Below are positions 17,390-25,519 of a stretch of DNA of 64,000 bases, one piece after another. Under the pieces are notes generated by a model, which saw only the letters and a list, made by a program, of their open reading frames with translations, ran no database searches and had not been told where the DNA came from. Numbering within the stretch: position 1 is the first letter of the stretch; the number at the start of each line of letters is the position of its first letter. Source of the stretch: Bradyrhizobium campsiandrae (GTDB lineage: Bacteria; Pseudomonadota; Alphaproteobacteria; Rhizobiales; Xanthobacteraceae); the NCBI RefSeq assembly GCF_014529705.1, contig NZ_JAANIH010000012.1, positions 62,001 through 126,000 of the forward strand. Direction: 5' to 3'. The translations under genes were made by a program, and so were the position numbers.

Positions 17390-18679
17390 ATGACGGACAT
17401 GGTGCAGACATCTACGGCTGCTGCGGCCGCACGCGTCAGCGACACGTATCGCTGGGCGCAATTGGCGATCGGCGTAGCGGCCATGGTGATGATCGCCAAT
17501 TACCAATATGGCTGGACCTTCTTCGTCCCCGACATCCAGAAGACGTTCGGTTGGGATCGCGCCTCGATCCAGTGGGCCTTTACTCTGTTTGTTTTGTTCG
17601 AGACCTGGCTGGTGCCGGTCGAAGGATGGTTTGTCGATAAATACGGTCCGCGCATCGTCGTGCTGGTCGGCGGCGTGCTCTGCGCGATCGGCTGGGCGAT
17701 CAACGCACAGGCCACCACGCTCAACGGCTACTATCTCGGCATGATCATCGCAGGTATCGGCGCCGGCGGCGTCTACGGCACCTGCGTCGGCAATGCGCTG
17801 AAATGGTTTCCCGACAAGCGCGGTCTGGCTGCCGGCATCACGGCCGCCGGCTTCGGCGCGGGCTCCGCGCTGACCGTCGCGCCGATCCAGGCCATGATCA
17901 AGGACTCTGGCTTCCAGACCACCTTCCTCTATTTCGGCCTCGGCCAAGGCCTCATCATCTGCGTTCTCGCCTTCTTCCTGCTGGCGCCGAAGGCGGGCCA
18001 GGTGCCGAACGTGGTGGCGAATGCGGCACTGCTGCAGACGCGGCGCAACTACCAGCCGACCGAAGTCCTGCGTCAGCCGATCTTCTGGCTGATGTATTTC
18101 ATGTTCGTGATCGTCGGCGCCGGCGGCTTGATGGTGACGGCGAACCTGAAGCCGATCGCGGTCGACTGGAAGGTCGACGCCGTGCCGGTCACGCTTGTGG
18201 GCATGACCATGACGGCGGTGACGTTCGCGGCAACCATCGACCGCGTGCTCAACGGCCTGACGCGTCCGTTCTTCGGCTGGATCTCCGACATGATCGGCCG
18301 CGAGAACACGATGTTCGTCGCCTTCGGCATGGAAGGGTTCGGCATCTGGATGCTCTATCTCTGGGGCCACGATCCGATCTGGTTCGTGATCCTGTCGGGC
18401 TTCGTCTTCTTCGCCTGGGGCGAGATCTACTCGCTGTTCCCCTCGACCTGCACCGACACGTTCGGCGCGAAGTTCGCAACCACCAATGCCGGCCTGCTCT
18501 ACACCGCCAAGGGCACCGCAGCACTTCTTGTTCCACTGGCCAATTATGTGCAGCAGAGTTCGGGCCATTGGGACAACGTGTTCATCCTGGCTGCCGGCGC
18601 CAACATTCTCGCTTCGCTGCTGGCGCTGCTGGTGCTCAAACCCTGGCGCAAGGTCGTGGTCGCGCAATCGACCATCTGA
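17390..18679 (+). CDS. oxlT: OxlT-type oxalate/formate antiporter (MFS), first copy
   Basis: 429 residues from the ATG at 17390, with GGAGG five bases upstream. It is a twelve-span major facilitator. Arg292 (RPFFGWISD) and Lys374 (LYTAKGTAALL) are 82 residues apart; OxlT of Oxalobacter uses Arg272 and Lys355, 83 apart, to bind the oxalate dianion. GLAAGITAAGFGAGSALTV is another OxlT-family signature. It should exchange external oxalate for formate at the inner membrane, feeding Frc and Oxc. It has its own operator (F) and terminator and is paralogous to the gene at 18941. Related carriers for other dicarboxylates exist, so the substrate is probable rather than certain. Confidence 0.85.
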   Translation: MTDMVQTSTAAAAARVSDTYRWAQLAIGVAAMVMIANYQYGWTFFVPDIQKTFGWDRASIQWAFTLFVLFETWLVPVEGWFVDKYGPRIVVLVGGVLCAIGWAINAQATTLNGYYLGMIIAGIGAGGVYGTCVGNALKWFPDKRGLAAGITAAGFGAGSALTVAPIQAMIKDSGFQTTFLYFGLGQGLIICVLAFFLLAPKAGQVPNVVANAALLQTRRNYQPTEVLRQPIFWLMYFMFVIVGAGGLMVTANLKPIAVDWKVDAVPVTLVGMTMTAVTFAATIDRVLNGLTRPFFGWISDMIGRENTMFVAFGMEGFGIWMLYLWGHDPIWFVILSGFVFFAWGEIYSLFPSTCTDTFGAKFATTNAGLLYTAKGTAALLVPLANYVQQSSGHWDNVFILAAGANILASLLALLVLKPWRKVVVAQSTI

Positions 18680-18709
18680 TCGCGCTCACGCGAAGCCCTC
18701 TCGCTGACG

Positions 18710-18742
18710 ACGCCCGGCCTCACCACCGGGCGTTTTCGTTTT
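18710..18742 (+). terminator. Intrinsic terminator after the first oxlT
   Basis: ACGCCCGG (18710-18717) and CCGGGCGT (18726-18733) form a perfect 8-bp stem around an 8-base loop, followed by TTTCGTTTT. Confidence 0.85.
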
Positions 18743-18823
18743 GACCGAAAATACCCCGATACCGGAAAGCCGAAAGACCCCTGCACTTTTCTTGAGCGTC
18801 GTCTCAAGATAGGGCTTGCATTC

Positions 18824-18840
18824 TGGAATATGGTATACCA
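18824..18840. promoter_or_regulatory. Operator D before the second oxlT
   Basis: TGGAATATGGTATACCA contains the full TGGTATACCA palindrome core. TTGCAT at 18816-18821 is placed like a -35 element eight bases before the site. An ATG at 18830 lies inside the operator and is therefore rejected as the start of the following gene. Confidence 0.75.
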
Positions 18841-18940
18841 AGCTGCCCGCCGCGCTTGCGACGATAAGCCACAAGATTTGCGACACTCCGTCATATGGGC
18901 GGTGCGTGTCGCGACCAGACAGGCGCTTGGGAGGATGTTG

Positions 18941-20275
18941 ATGATTTCCAGCACGGATGGCGCCGTCACAGCTGCGCCTCTTCGCACCGGTTTCCGTTGG
19001 CTCCAGCTCGGCATGGGCATCGTCTGCATGGCGATGATCGCCAACCTGCAATATGGCTGGACGCTGTTCGTCGATCCGATCGATCACGCGCACCATTGGG
19101 GTCGCGCCGCGATCCAGCTCGCTTTCACCATCTTCGTCGTCACCGAGACCTGGCTGGTGCCGGTCGAGGCGTGGTTCGTCGACAAATATGGCCCGCGCAT
19201 CGTCATCATGTTCGGCGGCGTGATGATCGCACTGTCCTGGGTGCTCAACTCCTACGCCGACTCGCTGCCCCTGCTCTACACCGCAGCCGTCATCGGCGGG
19301 ATCGGCGCGGGCGCGGTATACGGCGCCTGCGTCGGCAACGCGCTGAAATGGTTTCCAGATCGTCGCGGCCTCGCCGCCGGCGCAACCGCTGCCGGTTTCG
19401 GCGCGGGCGCAGCGCTCACCGTGGTGCCGATCGCGGCCATGATCGCATCGTCCGGCTATCAGCAGGCCTTCCTGACCTTCGGCATCGGCCAAGGCGTGAT
19501 CGTGTTCGTGCTCGCCTTCTTCATCCAGCCGCCGCGGCTCTCGATCCCGCCGAAGAAGAAGCAGCTCAACCTGCCGCAGACCAAGATCGACTTCACCCCG
19601 CCTCAGGTGCTGCGCGCTCCGATCTTCTGGATCATGTACCTCGTCTTCGTGATGGTTGCCTCCGGCGGCCTGATGACCGCGGCGCAGATCGCCCCGATCG
19701 CGCACGACTTCAAGATCGCCGATACGCCAGTCTCGCTCGCCGGCTTCCAGATGGCGGCGTTGACCTTTGCGATCTCGCTCGACCGCATCTTCGACGGCTT
19801 CGGTCGCCCGTTCTTCGGCTTCGTCTCCGACACGATCGGCCGCGAGAACACCATGTTCATCGCCTTCGGCACCGCCGCCCTGATGCTGCTGACGCTGTCG
19901 GCCTACGGCCACGTGCCGCTCGTCTTCGTGCTGGCAACAGCCGTGTATTTCGGCGTGTTCGGCGAAATCTACTCGCTGTTCCCCGCGACCTGCGGCGACA
20001 CGTTCGGCTCGAAATTCGCGACCACCAATAACGGCATGCTCTACACCGCGAAGGGCACCGCCTCGCTGCTGGTTCCGCTCGCAAGCGTGATCTCGACCGC
20101 CTACGGCTGGAAGGCCGTGTTCGTGGTGGCCGTGGCGCTGAACGCGACAGCCGCGCTGATGGCGCTGTTCGTGATCAAGCCGCTGCGCCGCTCGTTCATC
20201 CTGGGCAAGGAGGCCGAGAGCGCCAATCCTGCAACCGCCAATGCCGAGACCCGGGCCAAGACCGGGACGGCTTGA
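18941..20275 (+). CDS. oxlT: OxlT-type oxalate/formate antiporter (MFS), second copy
   Basis: 444 residues from the ATG at 18941, chosen because GGAGG ends six bases upstream; an in-frame ATG at 18935 directly abuts that site. It is an MFS protein closely related to the 17390 gene. The key pair is Arg289 (RPFFGFVSD) and Lys371 (LYTAKGTASLL), again 82 apart. It differs mainly in the N-terminus and a Lys-rich cytoplasmic loop after span 6 (PPKKKQLNLPQTK), and it has a longer polar C-terminal tail. It has a separate operator (D) and terminator. Two carriers may differ in affinity or in substrate (oxalate versus another dicarboxylate). Confidence 0.84.
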   Translation: MISSTDGAVTAAPLRTGFRWLQLGMGIVCMAMIANLQYGWTLFVDPIDHAHHWGRAAIQLAFTIFVVTETWLVPVEAWFVDKYGPRIVIMFGGVMIALSWVLNSYADSLPLLYTAAVIGGIGAGAVYGACVGNALKWFPDRRGLAAGATAAGFGAGAALTVVPIAAMIASSGYQQAFLTFGIGQGVIVFVLAFFIQPPRLSIPPKKKQLNLPQTKIDFTPPQVLRAPIFWIMYLVFVMVASGGLMTAAQIAPIAHDFKIADTPVSLAGFQMAALTFAISLDRIFDGFGRPFFGFVSDTIGRENTMFIAFGTAALMLLTLSAYGHVPLVFVLATAVYFGVFGEIYSLFPATCGDTFGSKFATTNNGMLYTAKGTASLLVPLASVISTAYGWKAVFVVAVALNATAALMALFVIKPLRRSFILGKEAESANPATANAETRAKTGTA

Positions 20276-20303
20276 GCCATCGGCACGAGGGACAAATCGA
20301 AAC

Positions 20304-20328
20304 GGGGCGCAGCGATGCGCCCCTTTTT
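20304..20328 (+). terminator. Intrinsic terminator after the second oxlT
   Basis: GGGGCGCA / TGCGCCCC form a perfect 8-bp stem with a GCGA tetraloop, followed by TTTTT. Confidence 0.92.
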
Positions 20329-20404
20329 CTTTGTTCGCTGACGACAAACGTCAGCATCACTGCCGCAAGATTTTTCGGATCAGCCAAATCCAGCGCTTGA
20401 CGAT

Positions 20405-20421
20405 TGGCATTATGTATACCA
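20405..20421. promoter_or_regulatory. Operator E before the CBS-pair gene
   Basis: TGGCATTATGTATACCA has full consensus arms. TTGACG (20397-20402), a near-consensus -35, begins eight bases earlier, so the palindrome occupies the promoter spacer. The ATG is 34 bases downstream. Confidence 0.75.
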
Positions 20422-20454
20422 CACTTCATGCATCGTTCACCCAGGGAGGTTGCC

Positions 20455-20883
20455 ATGCTGGTCGGAGACATTCTGCGCAAGAAGACGCCGCGCGTTGTCA
20501 CGGTGCGAATGAACGAAACGGTGGGAATCGCCGCCAAGCTGATGCGCGCCAACAACATCAGCGCGCTGGTGGTGAAGGACGTGGTCCGCTCGGAAGGCAA
20601 CACCGCGGTCGGCATGTTCACCGAGCGCGACGTGGTGCGCGCGGTCGCCGAGCACGGCGCGGGGGCCATCAACGTCAAGGTCTCGCAGCTCGTCTCGGTG
20701 CAGCAGCTCGTCTCCTGCACCTCCTCGGATACGATCGAGCACGTCCGGCATCTGATGAACCGGAATCACATCCGGCACCTGCCCGTGATCGACGATTACA
20801 GCCTCGTCTCCGTCATCAGCATGCGCGACATCGCCGCTGCCGTCGACGAGGCCCTCAACGGCGCGCCGCAAGCAGCGGCCTGA
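20455..20883 (+). CDS. CBS-domain pair protein
   Basis: 142 residues from the ATG at 20455, with GGGAGG six bases upstream. It has two CBS motifs: residues about 8-65 (ILRKKTPRVVTVRMNETVGI, then VGMFTERDVVRAV) and about 78-135 (DTIEHVRHLMNRNHIRHLPV, then SVISMRDIAAAV). Stand-alone CBS pairs usually bind adenine nucleotides or related ligands and regulate a partner. Nothing else is fused to it. Operator E places it in the same regulon as oxlT and oxc, so it may sense CoA or adenylate status during oxalate growth; this is inference. Confidence 0.85.
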   Translation: MLVGDILRKKTPRVVTVRMNETVGIAAKLMRANNISALVVKDVVRSEGNTAVGMFTERDVVRAVAEHGAGAINVKVSQLVSVQQLVSCTSSDTIEHVRHLMNRNHIRHLPVIDDYSLVSVISMRDIAAAVDEALNGAPQAAA

Positions 20884-20916
20884 AGCAAGACGACCCGATC
20901 CCCCTGCGACTGTCGG

Positions 20917-20940
20917 CCGGCTCGAACCTGTTCGAGCCGG
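20917..20940 (+). other. Perfect 10-bp hairpin between the CBS gene and panE
   Basis: CCGGCTCGAA, loop CCTG, TTCGAGCCGG. No U-tract follows, so it could be a Rho-independent-like pause, an mRNA processing site or a protein-binding site. Confidence 0.5.
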
Positions 20941-20985
20941 ACCGGATCCTTCGTCTCAAGATTCCGCTACCCCCGCGAGGATTTC

Positions 20986-22005
20986 ATGAAGATCTGCATC
21001 TACGGCGCCGGCGCGATCGGCGGATATCTCGGCGTGCAGCTGGCGCGTGCTGGCGCCGATGTCAGCCTGGTCGCACGCGGCGCCCATCTCGCCGCGATGC
21101 GCGAACGCGGCCTGACGCTGCTCGCCGGCGAGGAGACGCATACCGTCTATCCGCGCTGCACCGACAATGCGGCCGAGCTCGGCGAGCAGGACTACGTCAT
21201 CGTCACGCTGAAGGCGCATTCGATCACCGGCGTGATCGAGAAGATGCAGCCGCTGCTCGGCTCCCACACCCGCATCGTCACCGCCGTCAACGGCATCCCC
21301 TATTGGTACTTCCACAAGCACGGCGGCCAATATGAGAACGCGACGCTGGAGAGCATCGATCCCGGCGGGCGGCAATGGCGCGAGCTCGGGCCTGAGCGCG
21401 CCATCGGCTGCATCGTCTATCCCGCCACCGAGATCGAGGCGCCCGGCGTGATCCGCCACGTCTACGGCAACAATTTCCCCCTCGGCGAGCCTTCCGGCGA
21501 GATCACCGCCGATGTGCAGCGCCTCGCCGATCTCTTCGTCGCCGCCGGCCTGAAGGCGCCGGTGCTCGACCGCATCCGCGACGAGATCTGGCTCAAGCTG
21601 TGGGGCAATGTCTGCTTCAACCCGATCAGCGCGCTGACCCATGCAACACTCGACGTGATCTGCACCGATCCGTCCACGCGGGCGCTGTCGCGCGCGATCA
21701 TGGTGGAGACGCAGGCCATCGCCGAAACCTTCGGGGTCAAGTTCCGCGTCGACGTCGAGCGCCGCATCGAGGGCGCCCGCAAGGTCGGCGCGCACAAGAC
21801 CTCGATGCTGCAGGACCTCGAGCGCGGCCGCCCGATGGAGATCGACCCGCTGGTCACGGTGGTGCAGGAGATGGGGCGCCTGACCAAGATCCCGACGCCC
21901 GCGCTCGACTCGGTGCTGGCGATGGTGACCCAGCGTGCCCGCGTCGCCGGCCTCTATGACGGTGTCTCCGCGCCCACAGATCCTCGCGCCCTGGCGGTGG
22001 CGTGA
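20986..22005 (+). CDS. Ketopantoate reductase-family oxidoreductase (ApbA/PanE)
   Basis: 339 residues. The N-terminal Rossmann motif KICIYGAGAIGGYLGVQLARAG binds NADPH. LKAHSI, the catalytic-lysine region KLWGNVCFNP (for the helical domain), and SMLQDLERGRPMEIDPLVT are PanE family signatures. PanE reduces ketopantoate to pantoate for coenzyme A synthesis, but genomes hold several paralogues acting on other 2-oxo acids, and the coupling to an FAH-family gene argues for a catabolic or 2-keto acid role here. The stop TGA shares one base with the ATG of the next gene. It starts 102 bases after the CBS gene, beyond a hairpin, so joint transcription is possible. Confidence 0.83.
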   Translation: MKICIYGAGAIGGYLGVQLARAGADVSLVARGAHLAAMRERGLTLLAGEETHTVYPRCTDNAAELGEQDYVIVTLKAHSITGVIEKMQPLLGSHTRIVTAVNGIPYWYFHKHGGQYENATLESIDPGGRQWRELGPERAIGCIVYPATEIEAPGVIRHVYGNNFPLGEPSGEITADVQRLADLFVAAGLKAPVLDRIRDEIWLKLWGNVCFNPISALTHATLDVICTDPSTRALSRAIMVETQAIAETFGVKFRVDVERRIEGARKVGAHKTSMLQDLERGRPMEIDPLVTVVQEMGRLTKIPTPALDSVLAMVTQRARVAGLYDGVSAPTDPRALAVA

Positions 22006-22790
22006 TGAGCACCGAAACGACAATATGGCTGCGCTTCCGCCATGCCGGCACCACCGGCTTCGGCACGCTCACCGCTGATGGCATCCGCGTGCACGAGGGC
22101 GAGATGTTCGGCCGCAATGCGGCGACCGGCACGATGCTGACGCTGTCGGAGGTCGAGCTGCTGGCGCCTTGCGCGCCCAGCAAGATCGTCGCGCTCTGGA
22201 ACAATTTTCACGCGCTCGCGGCCAAGCTCAACCAGCCCGAGCCACCAGAGCCGCTCTATCTGCTCAAGGCCACCACCACCATCACGACACCGGGCGCGGT
22301 GATCCGCCGTCCCTCCTACTACGACGGCAAGACCACCTATGAGGGCGAGCTCGGCATCGTCATCGGCAAGAGATGCGCGCGCGTCTCGCCTGATGAGGCC
22401 GACGGCTTCATCTTCGGCTACACCTGCGTCAACGACATCACCGCCAACGACATCCTGACCAGCGACCCGACCTTCCCGCAATGGGCGCGGGCCAAGGGCA
22501 TCGACGATTACGGCCCGTTCGGCCCTGTGATCGCGACCGGCCTCGATCCCGCAAAACTCACCGTCCGCACCATCCTCAACGGCGCGGAACGACAGAACTA
22601 TCCGATCTCCGACATGATCTTTTCCGCGCAAGCCCTGGTGAGCAAGATCTCCCACGACATGACCCTGCTTCCCGGCGACCTGATCGCCGTCGGCACCTCG
22701 GTCGGCGTCGGTGTGATGAAGGAGCCGGTGAATAGTGTGACGGTGGCAATCGACGGTATCGGCGAGCTGACCAACGAGTTCAGGCTGTAG
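22005..22790 (+). CDS. Fumarylacetoacetate hydrolase-family protein
   Basis: 261 residues from the ATG at 22005, which overlaps the stop of the panE-like gene, indicating translational coupling. The FAH fold is shown by YEGELGIVIGKRCARVSPDEA (metal-binding Glu pair), FGYTCVNDITANDI (metal-binding Asp), and GDLIAVGTSVGVGVMKEP. FAH enzymes hydrolyse or decarboxylate beta-diketo or 2-oxo acids with a divalent metal. The usual substrate-specific residues cannot be judged from sequence alone. Together with the preceding NADPH-dependent reductase it may process a 2-oxo acid. Confidence 0.85.
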   Translation: MSTETTIWLRFRHAGTTGFGTLTADGIRVHEGEMFGRNAATGTMLTLSEVELLAPCAPSKIVALWNNFHALAAKLNQPEPPEPLYLLKATTTITTPGAVIRRPSYYDGKTTYEGELGIVIGKRCARVSPDEADGFIFGYTCVNDITANDILTSDPTFPQWARAKGIDDYGPFGPVIATGLDPAKLTVRTILNGAERQNYPISDMIFSAQALVSKISHDMTLLPGDLIAVGTSVGVGVMKEPVNSVTVAIDGIGELTNEFRL

Positions 22791-22928
22791 GCTCCGCCTC
22801 CGGCCGACCCACCCCGGCTGTGGATCGTGCCTTCCGACACCTCCCGCACCGCCACCCGACCCTTGATCTCGGTTCCACTCTCCAATAGCAATCATGGCGA
22901 AAATGTGTGCCGGCGTGAGAGCGTCACG

Positions 22929-24335
22929 ATGTGGCTGTTTTTCCTGGTTGCCTGGCTTGTCCTGCTCGCCGCCATCGCGTTTGTCGCCCCGCAGGCGTTT
23001 GGCTACGACATCAGCCATTTGCCCACCCTGTTCGCCAGCCTGCCCATGCCGCAGCGGATCGCTGCCGGCACGATCCTGGTGGTGGGGCTGGCCCTGATCG
23101 GCGCTTCCGCCTGGCGGCTCTCGCGGCAGGACCGTCGCCTTGAAACGCTGCGCGACCGTCTCAAGAAGACCCGGGAAGACGTCGTCGTCGCCCATGCCCT
23201 GCAAAATCACCTCGATACGACCGTCCAGCACCTGATCGAGAGCGATCCAAGGGAGGCCGTCTCCGCGCTGCACGACAAGCTCGCAGAGACCGAGCAGCGC
23301 GCGCTGCTTCAGCAGGGCCGCAACCAGTCCACCGACATGCACGACCAGCTCGCCGAGATCCGCCGGCGCCAACAGGCGCTGCGCGAGATGGTCGGCAAGG
23401 TCGCCGATCAACGCCGCGCGGTCGAGCCCGTCTTCACCGAGATCCGCGACCGCCAGAACCAGCTCGAACGCGCGCTGCTCGACCTCGAGACCGACGACCG
23501 CAAGAACAATCTGGCGGATCGGTTGAAGGACATCAGCCGCGACGTCGCCGCGCTGCTCGGCCGGGTGGGCGCGGTGCAGGCGACGTTTGCGACGCTCAAC
23601 CAACACAAGGACGATCTGGCGAAAGCTCATGCCGAGCTGGTGCCGCTGCGCTCAGCGGACGGCGGCATCAATGCGCTGATCGCCGAACTGAGCCTGAGCC
23701 ATGATGGTCTTGCCAAGAACGTCGACGAGATCGAGACCGGCGGCGAGGCGCCGCTCAGCGCGCGCGTCGAGACGCTGTCGCAGAACAGAAACGAGATCGA
23801 GCAGCGCCTCGCACGGATCGACGACAACGCCAACATCCTGAAAAGCATCCGGCTCGATTTCGAGGAGCTCGGCCAGCGCAGGGCCCAGCTCGAACGCTCG
23901 CTCACCGAGATCGAGACCGACCCTGACGGCAAGTCGCTCGCCGAGCGCCAGAACGCGCTGCACGATTTCGTCCTGCAATCGCGTCAGCGGCTGGCCGGCT
24001 TGCAGGAGACGCTGGCGACGCTGAATGCCTTCAAGACCGAACTGTCGAAATCGCAGGCCGACCTCGTGCCGCTGAAGGCGCCGGTGTTCGGCATCGAGGC
24101 CATGATCGCCGATGTCAGCTCTATCAGAGATCTGCTCGCCAGGACCGTCGGCGAGATCGAGGCGAGCGGCGATGTCACCCTCACCTCGCGCGTCGATGCG
24201 CTGAGCAAAAGCAAGCGCGAGGTCGAAGACCGCCTCGCCCGCATCTTCGAGAATTTCAACGCGCTCGATGCCTTGCGCAAGGACATCGGCGGCATCTTCT
24301 CGACCATCCGCAACAGCCTGAACCGGATCGGATGA
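22929..24335 (+). CDS. Membrane-anchored coiled-coil protein with a 142-residue tandem duplication
   Basis: 468 residues from the ATG at 22929. Two transmembrane helices occupy about 2-21 and 42-62, then the rest is charged, heptad-like coiled coil. The segment 178-319 is duplicated at 320-461: QLERALLDLETDDR aligns with QLERSLTEIETDPD, and ELVPLRSADGGINALIAE with DLVPLKAPVFGIEAMIAD, both exactly 142 residues apart. I do not recognise a family. Length and topology suggest an inner-membrane scaffold with a cytoplasmic rod. The 138 bases before it show no clear promoter. A signal-like extension from 22827 is rejected for lack of a ribosome site. Confidence 0.72.
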   Translation: MWLFFLVAWLVLLAAIAFVAPQAFGYDISHLPTLFASLPMPQRIAAGTILVVGLALIGASAWRLSRQDRRLETLRDRLKKTREDVVVAHALQNHLDTTVQHLIESDPREAVSALHDKLAETEQRALLQQGRNQSTDMHDQLAEIRRRQQALREMVGKVADQRRAVEPVFTEIRDRQNQLERALLDLETDDRKNNLADRLKDISRDVAALLGRVGAVQATFATLNQHKDDLAKAHAELVPLRSADGGINALIAELSLSHDGLAKNVDEIETGGEAPLSARVETLSQNRNEIEQRLARIDDNANILKSIRLDFEELGQRRAQLERSLTEIETDPDGKSLAERQNALHDFVLQSRQRLAGLQETLATLNAFKTELSKSQADLVPLKAPVFGIEAMIADVSSIRDLLARTVGEIEASGDVTLTSRVDALSKSKREVEDRLARIFENFNALDALRKDIGGIFSTIRNSLNRIG

Positions 24336-24391
24336 AGGTCGATCGACCGTCAGTTTCGAACCGCAATTGATCTGCCCGCGACCAACTCCTC

Positions 24392-25108
24392 ATGCGTTTC
24401 ATCCTCGGCTTCTTCTCCGGTCTGCTCGGCGCGCTCGCCGGCTGGGCCGGCCTGGCCGCGCTGGTGGTCCTGCTGGCGGGGCCGGACCGCGATGGCGGTA
24501 TCGCCATGGGCGCCTTCTTCAATATCGGCCCGGTCGGCGGCGTGGTCGGCCTGATCGCCGGCCTCTGGCTGCTCATGCGCTTCGGCTTGGTCCGCAACGC
24601 CACGCCGGCACCTGCTGGCGTGATCCCGGATGCCACGCCTCGCGGCGTCACCCGGCTGTCCTTCCCCTTCGCCACCACCGTACTGCTCATCGTGGCAGGG
24701 CTGACCTATTGGGGATGGTACGAGTTCATCCGCTCGCCCAACCTCAGCCACGGCTTCATGACGCTCCAGATCGAGTTTCGGCTTCCCACCGGCATGAGCT
24801 TGCCGGACAAGGAGGAGGACGTGCGCATCGAAGTCGAGGAAGCCACGGGATATGCCAACGCCATGCTGCCTCCTAACTGGCGCGCGCATGACGGTGACCG
24901 CAAGGCGATCATTTCCACAGTTGCGCTGATGTACAAGACGCGCCACCGCGCCGTCAGCCTGACGCTGCCCGTCGTCCCCACGCAGCGCTGGTCGATCGAC
25001 CTTCCCGCCGATCCTGATCCCACGCCCGGCTTCTCGCCCTGGCGCCTCGCGAGCAATGGATCGCCCGCAGGGATCGAGATGCATTTTCGGCTCAGCGCCG
25101 ACCGCTGA
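24392..25108 (+). CDS. Inner-membrane protein of unknown function (238 residues)
   Basis: Three hydrophobic segments (FILGFFSGLLGALAGWAGLA, about 3-30; PVGGVVGLIAGLWLLMRF, about 47-64; and TTVLLIVAGLTYWGWYEF, about 94-111) are followed by a 125-residue soluble domain containing FMTLQIEFRLPTGMSLPDKE and VSLTLPVVPTQRWSIDLP. The C-terminal domain is beta-rich and probably periplasmic. No known family recognised. It follows the coiled-coil gene by 56 bases on the same strand, so the two may be cotranscribed. Confidence 0.68.
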   Translation: MRFILGFFSGLLGALAGWAGLAALVVLLAGPDRDGGIAMGAFFNIGPVGGVVGLIAGLWLLMRFGLVRNATPAPAGVIPDATPRGVTRLSFPFATTVLLIVAGLTYWGWYEFIRSPNLSHGFMTLQIEFRLPTGMSLPDKEEDVRIEVEEATGYANAMLPPNWRAHDGDRKAIISTVALMYKTRHRAVSLTLPVVPTQRWSIDLPADPDPTPGFSPWRLASNGSPAGIEMHFRLSADR

Positions 25109-25275
25109 AGAGCGCACCGCGCCCGGAAACATTCCGAAACATCACATCTGCGCGCGCCCAACTGATGCCGCCAACATGTCGCTGATGCGCCGCAACTTGG
25201 TCGCATTCGGCCGCCCTTGTGGGGGCGTGTCTGGGGGCACGGCTCAGCCGTGTTTGGACCAAACCTTCTAGGGGT

Positions 25276-25479
25276 ATGACTGTGAAGAAGATTGTATTTG
25301 TTCTGGGTGCGACGCTTGCTCTGGTGACGGCTGCGAACGCGGCTGACCTGCCGCGCCGCCAGCCCGTGCCGGTCTATCCGGCCGAACAGGCTCCGATCGG
25401 CAAGATGCCCATCGGCAAGAGCCCGGTTGGCAAGGCCCCGATCGGCAAGGCGCCCGGCCCGGTCGCCGCGCGCTACTGA
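25276..25479 (+). CDS. Small secreted protein with PIGK-type repeats
   Basis: 67 residues from the ATG at 25276, with AGGGG directly upstream. A signal peptide (KKIVFVLGATLALVTAANA) is followed by about 45 mature residues. These contain four tandem five-residue units of the form P-(I/V)-G-K-X (PIGKM, PIGKS, PVGKA, PIGKA), each with a lysine. The mature protein is basic and probably unstructured. I know no function. It may bind anionic envelope polymers; this is speculation. A longer frame from 25219 is rejected because it lacks a signal peptide at its start. Confidence 0.65.
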   Translation: MTVKKIVFVLGATLALVTAANAADLPRRQPVPVYPAEQAPIGKMPIGKSPVGKAPIGKAPGPVAARY

Positions 25480-25519
25480 GCGCTCGCGGAAACAAGCGCC
25501 TGTAGTCGAGGGGCACAGC

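Noticed and set aside
18830..18940. Upstream ATG for the second oxlT
   Set aside because: It is inside operator D, and the added residues do not resemble an MFS N-terminus.
5971..20421. Sigma-54 promoters at the TGGCAT sites
   Set aside because: They lack the GG-N10-GC spacing with TTGC at -12, and they are symmetric palindromes next to -35-like TTG hexamers.
25385..25465. Short direct DNA repeats as a CRISPR-like array
   Set aside because: The repeats are in-frame codons for the PIGK units, 15 bases long and without spacers.
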